A DNA stretch of 64,000 bases, from the NCBI RefSeq assembly GCF_013778455.1, contig NZ_JACEHE010000012.1:186001-250000 (forward strand). The letters run 5' to 3'. This document shows positions 34,002 through 41,389 of the stretch, in pieces. The notes beneath the pieces were generated by a model, which saw only the letters and a program-made list of their open reading frames with translations, was not told the origin of the DNA and ran no database searches. This DNA is from Streptomyces himalayensis subsp. himalayensis (GTDB lineage Bacteria > Actinomycetota > Actinomycetes > Streptomycetales > Streptomycetaceae). A program made the position numbers and the translations under genes. Positions within the stretch are counted from its first letter, which is position 1; each line of letters opens with the position of its first letter.

Positions 34002-35203
34002 TGAGTACGGCTCTGAACACCGACACGGCCGCGCAGCGGACCGACGAGCGGCTGCGGCGCTGGCGGCTCGTGCTGGGCGGGGACGCCGCGGACGGTACCG
34101 GTTGTGCGCTCACCGGGCAGGACGCGGCGATGGACGGAGCACTCGCCGCGCTGTACGGGAACGGAGAACAGCGGAACGGGAACAAGGCCCAGCGCGGCAG
34201 GGAGCGTTCGGCGGGGCTCGGAGCGTCCGCGCCGAACGTGGCGCGCTGGCTCGGCGACATCCGGACGTACTTCCCGTCATCCGTGGTCCAGGTCATGCAG
34301 CGCGACGCGATCGAAAGGCTCGGCCTGTCCACGCTGCTGCTCGAACCGGAGATGCTGGAGGCCGTGGAGGCCGATGTGCATCTCGTCGGGACACTGCTCT
34401 CGCTCAACAAGGCCATGCCGGAGACGACGAAGGAGACGGCGCGGGCCGTGGTGCGCAAGGTCGTCGAGGACCTCGAGAAGCGGCTCGCCACCCGCACTCG
34501 CGCCACCCTCAGCGGAGCTCTCGACCGCAGCGCCCGGATCAGCCGGCCGCGCCACCACGACATCGACTGGAACCGCACCATCGCGGCCAACCTGAAGCAC
34601 TATCTGCCGGAGTACCGGACGATCGTGCCCGAACGGCTGATCGGGTATGGGCGGGCCTCCCAGTCGGTCAAGAAGGAGGTCATCCTCTGTATCGACCAGT
34701 CGGGATCGATGGCGGCATCCGTCGTCTACGCCTCGGTGTTCGGCGCCGTGCTGGCGTCCATGCGTTCCATAGCGACCCGGCTCGTCGTCTTCGACACGGC
34801 AGTAGTCGACCTCACGGACCAGCTCGACGACCCCGTCGACGTCCTCTTCGGCACCCAGCTCGGTGGTGGGACGGACATCAACAGGGCTCTCGCATACTGC
34901 CAATCGAAGATCACGCGGCCCGCGGACACGGTGGTGGTGGTCATCTCGGACCTCTACGAAGGGGGGATACGGAACGAGATGCTGAAGCGGGTCGCGGCGA
35001 TGAAGGCGTCCGGAGTGCAGTTCGTCACGCTGCTCGCGTTGTCCGACGAGGGAGCACCGGCGTACGACCGTGAACATGCGGCGGCGCTCGCGGCCCTGGA
35101 CGCACCGGCCTTCGCCTGTACTCCCGATCTCTTCCCGGACGTGATGGCGGCGGCGATCGAAAAGCGCCCTCTTCCCATACCGGACATGAGTACCCAACGG
35201 TAA
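34001..35203 (+). CDS. VWA-domain protein, MoxR partner
   Basis: A 400-residue protein, ATG overlapping the previous stop by one base (TGATG), with GGAGG upstream. The N-terminal 200 residues are helical. The von Willebrand A domain (about 225-390) has a complete MIDAS: DQSGSM (Asp232, Ser234, Ser236), Thr291 in GGGTD and Asp317 in VISDLYEGG. It should bind Mg2+ and a partner ligand. With MoxR it forms the usual ATPase/VWA chaperone pair. It is the likely counterpart of YehP. Confidence 0.9.
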   Translation: MSTALNTDTAAQRTDERLRRWRLVLGGDAADGTGCALTGQDAAMDGALAALYGNGEQRNGNKAQRGRERSAGLGASAPNVARWLGDIRTYFPSSVVQVMQRDAIERLGLSTLLLEPEMLEAVEADVHLVGTLLSLNKAMPETTKETARAVVRKVVEDLEKRLATRTRATLSGALDRSARISRPRHHDIDWNRTIAANLKHYLPEYRTIVPERLIGYGRASQSVKKEVILCIDQSGSMAASVVYASVFGAVLASMRSIATRLVVFDTAVVDLTDQLDDPVDVLFGTQLGGGTDINRALAYCQSKITRPADTVVVVISDLYEGGIRNEMLKRVAAMKASGVQFVTLLALSDEGAPAYDREHAAALAALDAPAFACTPDLFPDVMAAAIEKRPLPIPDMSTQR

Positions 35204-35310
35204 GGGGGGACTTGCGCAACCTCAGGAGTCCCGTGCGAGGATCGGCACATCGCCTCGACGGAGCCTTGCGTTCCGGCCCGTCCCCTCGCACGGGAGGATC
35301 CTTCCCGATC

Positions 35311-36348
35311 TTGAGTTTCCCAGCAGCCCTGCCCTTTACCGCTCTGCGCGTTGTGCGCACGGCGGCCGGGCGGGGTGCGCTGCAGGTGGCGCTGCTGCTC
35401 GGGGGGTTGTTCGTGCTGGGGCTGGTCTGCGGCGAGCAGGCTCATGCAGCAGAGAGCACCAGGGCCCTGGAGAAGTCGGCTGATGCTGTGCAGCAATCGG
35501 CCGATGGTGCGCAGCAGTCGGCCGATGGTGCGCAGCAGTCGGCTGATGGTGCGCAGCAGTCGGCTGATGGTGCGCAGCAGTCGGCTGATGCTGTGCAGCG
35601 GTCCGTCGATCCCGGGCAGCCCGTCGGTCCTTCCGTGGGGACGGTCACGGGTGGCGCGATTGACGTCGGCGAAGCCGCCGCCCGTGCGGTCCAGTCCCCG
35701 ATCGGTCAGGCACGCAAGGTCGTGCGCCCGGTCGTCGAGTCGGCCGCGAAGGCGGCCAACGGGGCAGTCGACGGGGTAGTCGACGAGCAAACCGGCAAGC
35801 AGGTCGGCGAGTCGGCCGTGCGCCCTGTCGGTCCGCTGGTCGAGGGGGTCACCGGGGCGCTTCCTGAGATGCCGCCGCCGGCGGATTCCGAATGGCCTGA
35901 ACTGCCTCGGCTGCCCGGGCTGCCGTCGCTTCCTGGTGGGACGCCGCTCGGCGGCGACGGGGTGCAGCAGCCGCAGGCCGGTACCGGTGACCGGCCCGGT
36001 GGCGAAGCTGCGGTGGAGGACGACGCGAGGAAGTCGTCCGACGCTGCATACGGGTCGGCGTACGGCCCGCACGCGCAGGTCGCCGGCCCGGCCGGCCACC
36101 TGACGGGTCTCCAAGACGACGCCGCCGCGCACCCGGTGCATGTCCCCGCCCGTACTCCCGGTGGGCAGCCGACAGGCGCGCTCGTCAATCAGTCGCTGTT
36201 CGACACTGGTTCTCCGCGGCACGGCGACCTGCATGCCGCGTCATTCGCGGAAGGCGCCCCGTTCCGGCTGGTGCCGGGCGGCACCGCCGCAACCTCCGCC
36301 GCGGGCGTCCGCGACAGGCACCGCGACATCAACGAATTCCCCGGCTAG
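35311..36348 (+). CDS. Secreted heptad-repeat protein of unknown function
   Basis: About 345 residues from a TTG at 35311, chosen because GGAGG precedes it and a good signal peptide follows (ALQVALLLGGLFVLGLVCG, cleavage near QAHAAES). A TTG at 35212 is an alternative. After cleavage come seven 7-residue units of the type SADGAQQ, then a Val/Ala/Gly-rich region (VVRPVVESAAKAANGAVDGV), then a Pro/Gly-rich tail. There is no anchor motif, so it may be released or wall-associated. The next gene also encodes a secreted repeat protein, and the two may act together. Confidence 0.72.
   Translation: MSFPAALPFTALRVVRTAAGRGALQVALLLGGLFVLGLVCGEQAHAAESTRALEKSADAVQQSADGAQQSADGAQQSADGAQQSADGAQQSADAVQRSVDPGQPVGPSVGTVTGGAIDVGEAAARAVQSPIGQARKVVRPVVESAAKAANGAVDGVVDEQTGKQVGESAVRPVGPLVEGVTGALPEMPPPADSEWPELPRLPGLPSLPGGTPLGGDGVQQPQAGTGDRPGGEAAVEDDARKSSDAAYGSAYGPHAQVAGPAGHLTGLQDDAAAHPVHVPARTPGGQPTGALVNQSLFDTGSPRHGDLHAASFAEGAPFRLVPGGTAATSAAGVRDRHRDINEFPG
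35476..35622 (+). repeat. Seven 21-bp repeats in the secreted protein gene
   Basis: Six good units and a degenerate seventh encode SADAVQQ, four SADGAQQ, SADAVQR and SVDPGQP. Four central units are almost identical at DNA level. Confidence 0.85.
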
Positions 36349-36401
36349 GGCAGCCCTTCCCGCTCGAGACCTGCCGCGCGGGGGCGGGACAGGTCTGCCC
36401 G

Positions 36402-36431
36402 CCGTCCGGACACCCTCCCGTCTCCGGACGG
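36402..36431 (+). terminator. Hairpin between the two secreted-protein genes
   Basis: CCGTCCGGA and TCCGGACGG form a perfect 9-pair stem with a 12-base loop and no T-run, 54 bases after the stop at 36348. Confidence 0.45.
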
Positions 36432-36503
36432 ATGCCGTCGGCTCCGGTCCATCGCACCGGGCCGGAACCAGAATTCGAATTTCCCGAAGGATCTGACGCA
36501 AGC

Positions 36504-38678
36504 ATGCACAAGAACATCCGCCGTTCCATCGTGATAGCCGCCGGAGTCACGGGCGCGTGGGCGATCGGCTCCGCCGTCGCCAGCGCCGACGAGTTGCCCG
36601 CCCACTCCCTCTCCGTGCCGGACACGGTCACTGACACGGTCGGGGATGTCCAGGGCGAGGTCGCCGGTGTGCAGGACGCGGTCTCCGACGTCACCTCCGG
36701 CGTCGCCGTCGCCGTCGCCGTCGAGGCCGAGCCGACCGTGACGGACACCGCCGCCAAGGCGAAGTCCATGGCCGGCACGGCCACCGGCAAGACCGCCGCT
36801 GCCACGTCCGGCGCAACCGGTGTCGCCACCGGTACGGTGGCCGAGACCAAGTCCACGGTCGCCGACGCCGCTTCCAGGGCGACGGCGAAGGCCAAGGCCA
36901 CCCACGCGGTGACGAAGGCCGCTGACCGCGCCGAGCAGGCGCGCGCGTACATCGACGCGCAGATCCCCGAGTACGTCTCGTACGCCTCGGCCGTCTCGCA
37001 CGAGTCCACCGTCGCGGAGGTCTCCGTGCGCGCCACCGCGGAGGCCGCCACGCCCGAGGTCGACAGCACGCAGGACGCTATCGACTACCTGTTCGGCCCC
37101 CTCTCCGCGTTCGCGCCGGAGCTCCAGAAGGCCCTCGCCCAGGCCCAGGGCAAGGCCACGCAGGTGGCCTTCGGCGTGCGCGGCACGGCCGATCAGATCG
37201 TCCACGGCGTCCACGGCACGGCCGGTCAGCTGACCAGCGATGTCCAGGGCGCGGCGGGACAGGTGGCCTACGAGGCGCATGGCGTCGCGGGCCGGGTGGC
37301 CCCCGCCGCTCAGGACGTCGCGGGCCAGGTGACCTCCGGGGTGCCGGGCACCGCTGGACACGTCGCCCACCAGGCACGGGGCGCCGCCGGCCAGGCGGCC
37401 TACGCGGCACAGGGAACGGCTGGCCAGGTGGCCTACGCGGCGCAGGGAACGGCTGGCCAGGTGGCCTACGAGGCGCAGGCCACCGTCGGCCAGGCGGCCT
37501 ACGAGGCGCAGGCCACCGTCGGGCAGACGGCCTCCGGTGCGCACCGCACTGCCGGGCATGCCGCGTACGAGGCAAAGGCCACCGCCGGCCAGGTCGCCTA
37601 CGCAACCCAGGGCACGGCTGGCCAGGCGGCCTACGAGGCGCAGGCCACCGTCGGGCAGACGGCCTCCGGTGCGCACCGCACTGCCGGGCATGCCGCGTAC
37701 GAGGCAAAGGGCACCGCCGGCCAGGTCGCCTACGCAACCCAGGGCACCGCTGGTCAGGCGGTTTACGACGCTCAGGGCACCGCTGGTCAGGCGGTTTACG
37801 ACGCCCAGTCCACCGCCGGCGAGGCGGTCTACTACGCCCAGAGCACCGCTGGCCAGTCGGTCCACGCCGCCCAAGGCGCCGCTGATCAGGCGGTTTACGG
37901 CGCCCAGTCCACCGCCGGCGAGGCGGTCTACTACGCCCAGAGCACCGCCGGCCAGTCGGTCCACGCCGCCCAGGCCACCGCTGCCCACTCGGTCCACGCC
38001 GCCCAGGCCACCGCCGCCCAGCTCCCCGCCGATGTGCAGAGCCGTGTCGGCGGTGCTGTCGCCGCCGCGCCGACGTACGTCCACGGAGCGGCGGCGACCG
38101 CGGCGGCGACCGCGGTGCCGATCGTCGACGAGACCGCCGCGTCCGTGCTGCCGCCTATCGCGGCCACCGCGGTCGACGGCGTCGTCCCGGTCACCGGGCA
38201 GGCCGTCGGGGACGCGAGCGTGTTGGCGGGTGGCGTCGTCGGTGATGTGCACCCGTTCGCGGGCGGGGTCGTGGCCGAGGTCGCGCCCTTCGCGGTGGGT
38301 GTCGTGAGTCACGACGTGCAGCCCTTTGCCGGTGGCGCCGTCGGTGCCGTGCGGCCTTTCGTGGAGACCGTTGTCGATCAGGTGCAGCCCGTCGTGCAGG
38401 GCGTCGGCGGCAGCGCCAACGACCTCGCGTGGGGCGTCACGGGCGACGTCCAGCCGTTTGCCACCCGAGTGGCGGATCAGGCGGAGCCGTTCGCCGGCGG
38501 CGTGGCCGGGCAGGTCCAGCCGTTCGCGGAGGACCTGACGGGGACCGTCACCGCCGACGCGCAGCCGCTCGCCGGGAACGCGGTGACGGGCGCCCAGGGC
38601 GTCGCCGAGTCGGTCACCCCGAGCTGGGTGCCGTCCGCGTCCGAGGCCACCGCTCACTACACGCAGTACTCCGCCTGA
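36504..38678 (+). CDS. Secreted 11-mer-repeat protein, LEA-like
   Basis: A 724-residue protein from ATG 36504; GAAGGA lies 13 bases upstream. The signal peptide is NIRRSIVIAAGVTGAWAIG with cleavage near AVASADE. Residues 40-220 are Ala/Val/Thr-rich. Residues 227-512 are 26 uninterrupted 11-residue units with consensus xTAGQAVYxAQ. Residues 560-700 carry looser units of the type DVQPFAGGVVG, often also 11 long. No Cys, membrane anchor or sorting motif is seen. Eleven-residue periodicity with Thr-Ala-Gly and Gln recalls group 3 LEA proteins and lipid-surface amphipathic helices; a desiccation, surface or spore-coat role is inference. Confidence 0.82.
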   Translation: MHKNIRRSIVIAAGVTGAWAIGSAVASADELPAHSLSVPDTVTDTVGDVQGEVAGVQDAVSDVTSGVAVAVAVEAEPTVTDTAAKAKSMAGTATGKTAAATSGATGVATGTVAETKSTVADAASRATAKAKATHAVTKAADRAEQARAYIDAQIPEYVSYASAVSHESTVAEVSVRATAEAATPEVDSTQDAIDYLFGPLSAFAPELQKALAQAQGKATQVAFGVRGTADQIVHGVHGTAGQLTSDVQGAAGQVAYEAHGVAGRVAPAAQDVAGQVTSGVPGTAGHVAHQARGAAGQAAYAAQGTAGQVAYAAQGTAGQVAYEAQATVGQAAYEAQATVGQTASGAHRTAGHAAYEAKATAGQVAYATQGTAGQAAYEAQATVGQTASGAHRTAGHAAYEAKGTAGQVAYATQGTAGQAVYDAQGTAGQAVYDAQSTAGEAVYYAQSTAGQSVHAAQGAADQAVYGAQSTAGEAVYYAQSTAGQSVHAAQATAAHSVHAAQATAAQLPADVQSRVGGAVAAAPTYVHGAAATAAATAVPIVDETAASVLPPIAATAVDGVVPVTGQAVGDASVLAGGVVGDVHPFAGGVVAEVAPFAVGVVSHDVQPFAGGAVGAVRPFVETVVDQVQPVVQGVGGSANDLAWGVTGDVQPFATRVADQAEPFAGGVAGQVQPFAEDLTGTVTADAQPLAGNAVTGAQGVAESVTPSWVPSASEATAHYTQYSA
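37182..38039 (+). repeat. Twenty-six tandem 33-bp units
   Basis: The array spans exactly 858 bases, or 26 units of 33. Some adjacent blocks (for example ATVGQTASGAH, RTAGHAAYEAK and the next unit) occur twice in the same order, showing a segmental duplication of about 130 bases. Confidence 0.9.
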
Positions 38679-38949
38679 TCTCGGAGTACACCGTTGACCT
38701 CGCAGTACATCGCTGACCTCGCAGTACACCGTCTGACGCCTCACTGCGCCTACGACGCTTACGGCTTCACGGGCACTAGCGGCGCGTACTGCGTGTGACG
38801 TCTGCGGCTTCCACGGATCTTCACCCGGAAGCCGCGCGACGGACGGCGGGCGGTCCCTGTGACATGGGGACCGCCCGTTTTCCCTGCCTGTGGGTGGCCC
38901 AAGGGGCGCAATCTGTGACCGGTATCACCGCCTGGGTGTGATCTGCGAT
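38679..38949. other. Intergenic region with short repeats and a terminator
   Basis: Just after the stop, CTCGSAGTACAYCGYTGAC occurs three times (to about 38738). A terminator lies at 38847-38883. Nothing else is recognisable. Confidence 0.5.
38847..38883 (+). terminator. Terminator after the LEA-like gene
   Basis: CGGGCGGTCCC and GGGGACCGCCCG form a strong stem with a loop of about 9 bases, followed by TTTTCC. Confidence 0.8.
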
Positions 38950-38979
38950 TTATGGACCGGAGGCCTACGGCGATAACCT
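38950..38979 (+). promoter_or_regulatory. Candidate promoter for sucCD
   Basis: TTATGG and TAACCT are 18 bases apart, 140 bases before sucC. The -10 fits TANNNT; the -35 is weak. Confidence 0.35.
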
Positions 38980-39118
38980 GCGAGACGGACATGCCGCGTG
39001 CCCGGACAACCGTGTACGCCTCCCTTGTGACCCCTAGTGACAGCGGAAGTCACGTTGCCCTTCGCGGCACGCCCACGCAGAAAACGAACCGCGAGATCAC
39101 TGATAGGGACGGACGCGC

Positions 39119-40294
39119 GTGGACCTGTTCGAGTACCAGGCGAGGGACCTCTTCGCCAAGCACGGTGTACCGGTGCTGGCCGGTGAAGTCATCGACACGC
39201 CTGAGGCGGCGCGCGCGGTGACCGAGCGTCTGGGCGGCCGTTCGGTCGTCAAGGCGCAGGTCAAGACCGGCGGCCGCGGCAAGGCCGGTGGCGTGAAGCT
39301 GGCCTCCGACCCGCAGGACGCGGTCGAGAAGGCCGGCCAGATTCTGGGCATGGACATCAAGGGCCACACGGTCCACAAGGTGATGCTGGCCGAGATGGCG
39401 CCCGAGATCGCGGAGGAGTACTACGTCTCCTTCCTCCTCGACCGCACCAACCGCACCTTCCTCTCCATCGCCTCCGTCGAGGGCGGCATGGAGATCGAGG
39501 AGGTGGCGGCCACCCGCCCCGAGGCCGTCGCCAAGATCGCGGTCGACGCCAACGAGGGCGTCACCGAGGCCAAGGCCCGCGAGATCGTCGCGGCCGCCAA
39601 GTTCCCGGCCGAGGTCGCCGACCAGATCACCGAGATCCTGCAGACCCTGTGGAAGACCTTCATCGCCGAGGACGCCCTCCTCGTCGAGGTCAACCCGCTC
39701 GCCAAGGTCGCCGACGGCCGCGTCATCGCCCTCGACGGCAAGGTGTCCCTGGACGCCAACGCCGAGTTCCGTCACGCGGACTACGCCGAGCTCGAGGACA
39801 AGGCCGCGGCCAACCCGCTCGAGGCGGCCGCCAAGGCCAAGGGCCTCAACTACGTCAAGCTGGAGGGCGAGGTCGGCATCATCGGCAACGGCGCCGGCCT
39901 GGTCATGTCGACGCTGGACGTCGTCGCGTACGCCGGTGAGAACCACTCCGGCGTCAAGCCCGCCAACTTCCTCGACATCGGTGGCGGCGCCTCCGCCGAG
40001 GTCATGGCGAACGGCCTCGAGATCATCCTCGGCGACCCGGACGTCAAGTCCGTGTTCGTCAACGTGTTCGGCGGCATCACCGCGTGTGACGCGGTTGCCA
40101 ACGGCATCGTGCAGGCCCTGGAGCTCCTCGAGTCCAAGGGCGAAGAGGTCACCAAGCCGCTGGTCGTGCGCCTCGACGGCAACAACGCTGAGCTGGGTCG
40201 CCAGATCCTGGACGACCGCAACCACCCGCTGGTCCAGCGTGTGGACACCATGGACGGCGCGGCCGACAAGGCCGCCGAGCTGGCTGCGAAGTAA
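39119..40294 (+). CDS. sucC: Succinyl-CoA synthetase beta subunit
   Basis: A 391-residue ATP-grasp subunit that, with SucD, converts succinyl-CoA to succinate with nucleotide phosphorylation in the TCA cycle. It opens DLFEYQARDLFAKHGVPVL, has the nucleotide-binding VVKAQVKTGGRGKAGGVKLA and the conserved NVFGGITACDAVANGIV that contacts the phosphohistidine. GTG at 39119 follows AGGGACGG. sucD starts 21 bases after the stop, so the two are one operon. Confidence 0.97.
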   Translation: MDLFEYQARDLFAKHGVPVLAGEVIDTPEAARAVTERLGGRSVVKAQVKTGGRGKAGGVKLASDPQDAVEKAGQILGMDIKGHTVHKVMLAEMAPEIAEEYYVSFLLDRTNRTFLSIASVEGGMEIEEVAATRPEAVAKIAVDANEGVTEAKAREIVAAAKFPAEVADQITEILQTLWKTFIAEDALLVEVNPLAKVADGRVIALDGKVSLDANAEFRHADYAELEDKAAANPLEAAAKAKGLNYVKLEGEVGIIGNGAGLVMSTLDVVAYAGENHSGVKPANFLDIGGGASAEVMANGLEIILGDPDVKSVFVNVFGGITACDAVANGIVQALELLESKGEEVTKPLVVRLDGNNAELGRQILDDRNHPLVQRVDTMDGAADKAAELAAK

Positions 40295-40315
40295 GGGACG
40301 AGGGACACCAACACC

Positions 40316-41197
40316 ATGGCTATTTTCCTCACCAAGGAATCCAAGGTCATCGTCCAGGGCATGACCGGCTCCGAGGGCCAGAAGCACACCAAGCGCATGC
40401 TGGCTTCCGGCACGAACATCGTCGGTGGAGTGAACCCGCGCAAGGCGGGCACCACCGTCGACTTCGACGGCAGCGAGATCCCGGTCTTCGGGTCGGTCGC
40501 CGAGGCGATCGAGAAGACCGGCGCCGACGTCACGGTCATCTTCGTCCCGGAGAAGTTCACCAAGGACGCGGTCCTCGAGGCGATCGACGCGGAGATCGGC
40601 CTCGCGGTCGTCATCACCGAGGGCGTCGCGGTCCACGACACCGCGCAGTTCTGGGCGTACGCGCAGTCCAAGGGCAACAAGACCCGCATCATCGGCCCGA
40701 ACTGCCCGGGTCTGATCACGCCGGGTCAGTCGAACGCCGGCATCATCCCGGCCGACATCACCAAGCCCGGCCGCATCGGTCTCGTGTCCAAGTCCGGCAC
40801 GCTGACCTACCAGATGATGTACGAGCTCCGTGACATCGGTTTCAGCTCCTGCGTCGGCATCGGCGGTGACCCGATCATCGGCACCACCCACATCGACGCG
40901 CTGAAGGCGTTCCAGGACGACCCCGACACCGACCTGATCGTCATGATCGGTGAGATCGGCGGCGACGCCGAGGAGCGTGCGGCGGACTTCATCAAGGCCA
41001 ACGTGACGAAGCCGGTCGTCGGCTACGTCGCCGGCTTCACCGCGCCGGAGGGCAAGACCATGGGTCACGCCGGCGCCATTGTCTCCGGTTCGTCGGGCAC
41101 CGCCCAGGCGAAGAAGGAGGCGCTCGAGGCCGCGGGCGTCAAGGTCGGCAAGACGCCGACCGAGACGGCGAAGCTGGCTCGGGAGATCCTGGCGTAA
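40316..41197 (+). CDS. sucD: Succinyl-CoA synthetase alpha subunit
   Basis: A 293-residue CoA-binding subunit. SKVIVQGMTGSEGQKHTKRM is the Rossmann CoA site, GPNCPGLITPG and GLVSKSGTLTYQ are conserved, and the phosphorylated residue is His251 in GHAGAIVSG. It partners with SucC immediately upstream; GGACGAGGGACACC precedes the ATG. A strong terminator follows the stop and ends the operon. Confidence 0.97.
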   Translation: MAIFLTKESKVIVQGMTGSEGQKHTKRMLASGTNIVGGVNPRKAGTTVDFDGSEIPVFGSVAEAIEKTGADVTVIFVPEKFTKDAVLEAIDAEIGLAVVITEGVAVHDTAQFWAYAQSKGNKTRIIGPNCPGLITPGQSNAGIIPADITKPGRIGLVSKSGTLTYQMMYELRDIGFSSCVGIGGDPIIGTTHIDALKAFQDDPDTDLIVMIGEIGGDAEERAADFIKANVTKPVVGYVAGFTAPEGKTMGHAGAIVSGSSGTAQAKKEALEAAGVKVGKTPTETAKLAREILA

Positions 41198-41225
41198 CGC
41201 TGGGCGCTGTGCCTGAGCTGTTCTG

Positions 41226-41265
41226 GCGGGCCCGTACCCCTTGGGGTGCGGGCCCGCCTGCGTTT
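41226..41265. terminator. Terminator after sucD
   Basis: GCGGGCCCGTACCCC pairs with GGGGTGCGGGCCCGC around a TT loop, followed by CTGCGTTTTCC. Confidence 0.85.
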
Positions 41266-41310
41266 TCCCTACGGGGCTGGGGTGCGTATTTGGGTGCTGC
41301 CGTCCGGGGG

Positions 41311-41353
41311 GCTGTGCCCACCCGTTCCGCCGTGCGGAACGCCTGCCCACAGC
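41311..41353. repeat. Interspersed palindrome with internal loop
   Basis: GCTGTG-CCCACC-CGTTCCGC faces GCGGAACG-CCTGCC-CACAGC. The outer and inner parts pair perfectly; the six-base centres are unpaired. One arm, read on the minus strand, is the TGTGGGCAGNCGTTCC core found at 26714 and 45874. Confidence 0.65.
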
Positions 41354-41389
41354 GGGTCGGCGCGGCTGCCCCCAGTTGTCCGTAGTCGG

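Noticed and set aside
37182..38039. A CRISPR array
   Set aside because: The 33-base units are contiguous, in frame and without spacers; they encode protein repeats.
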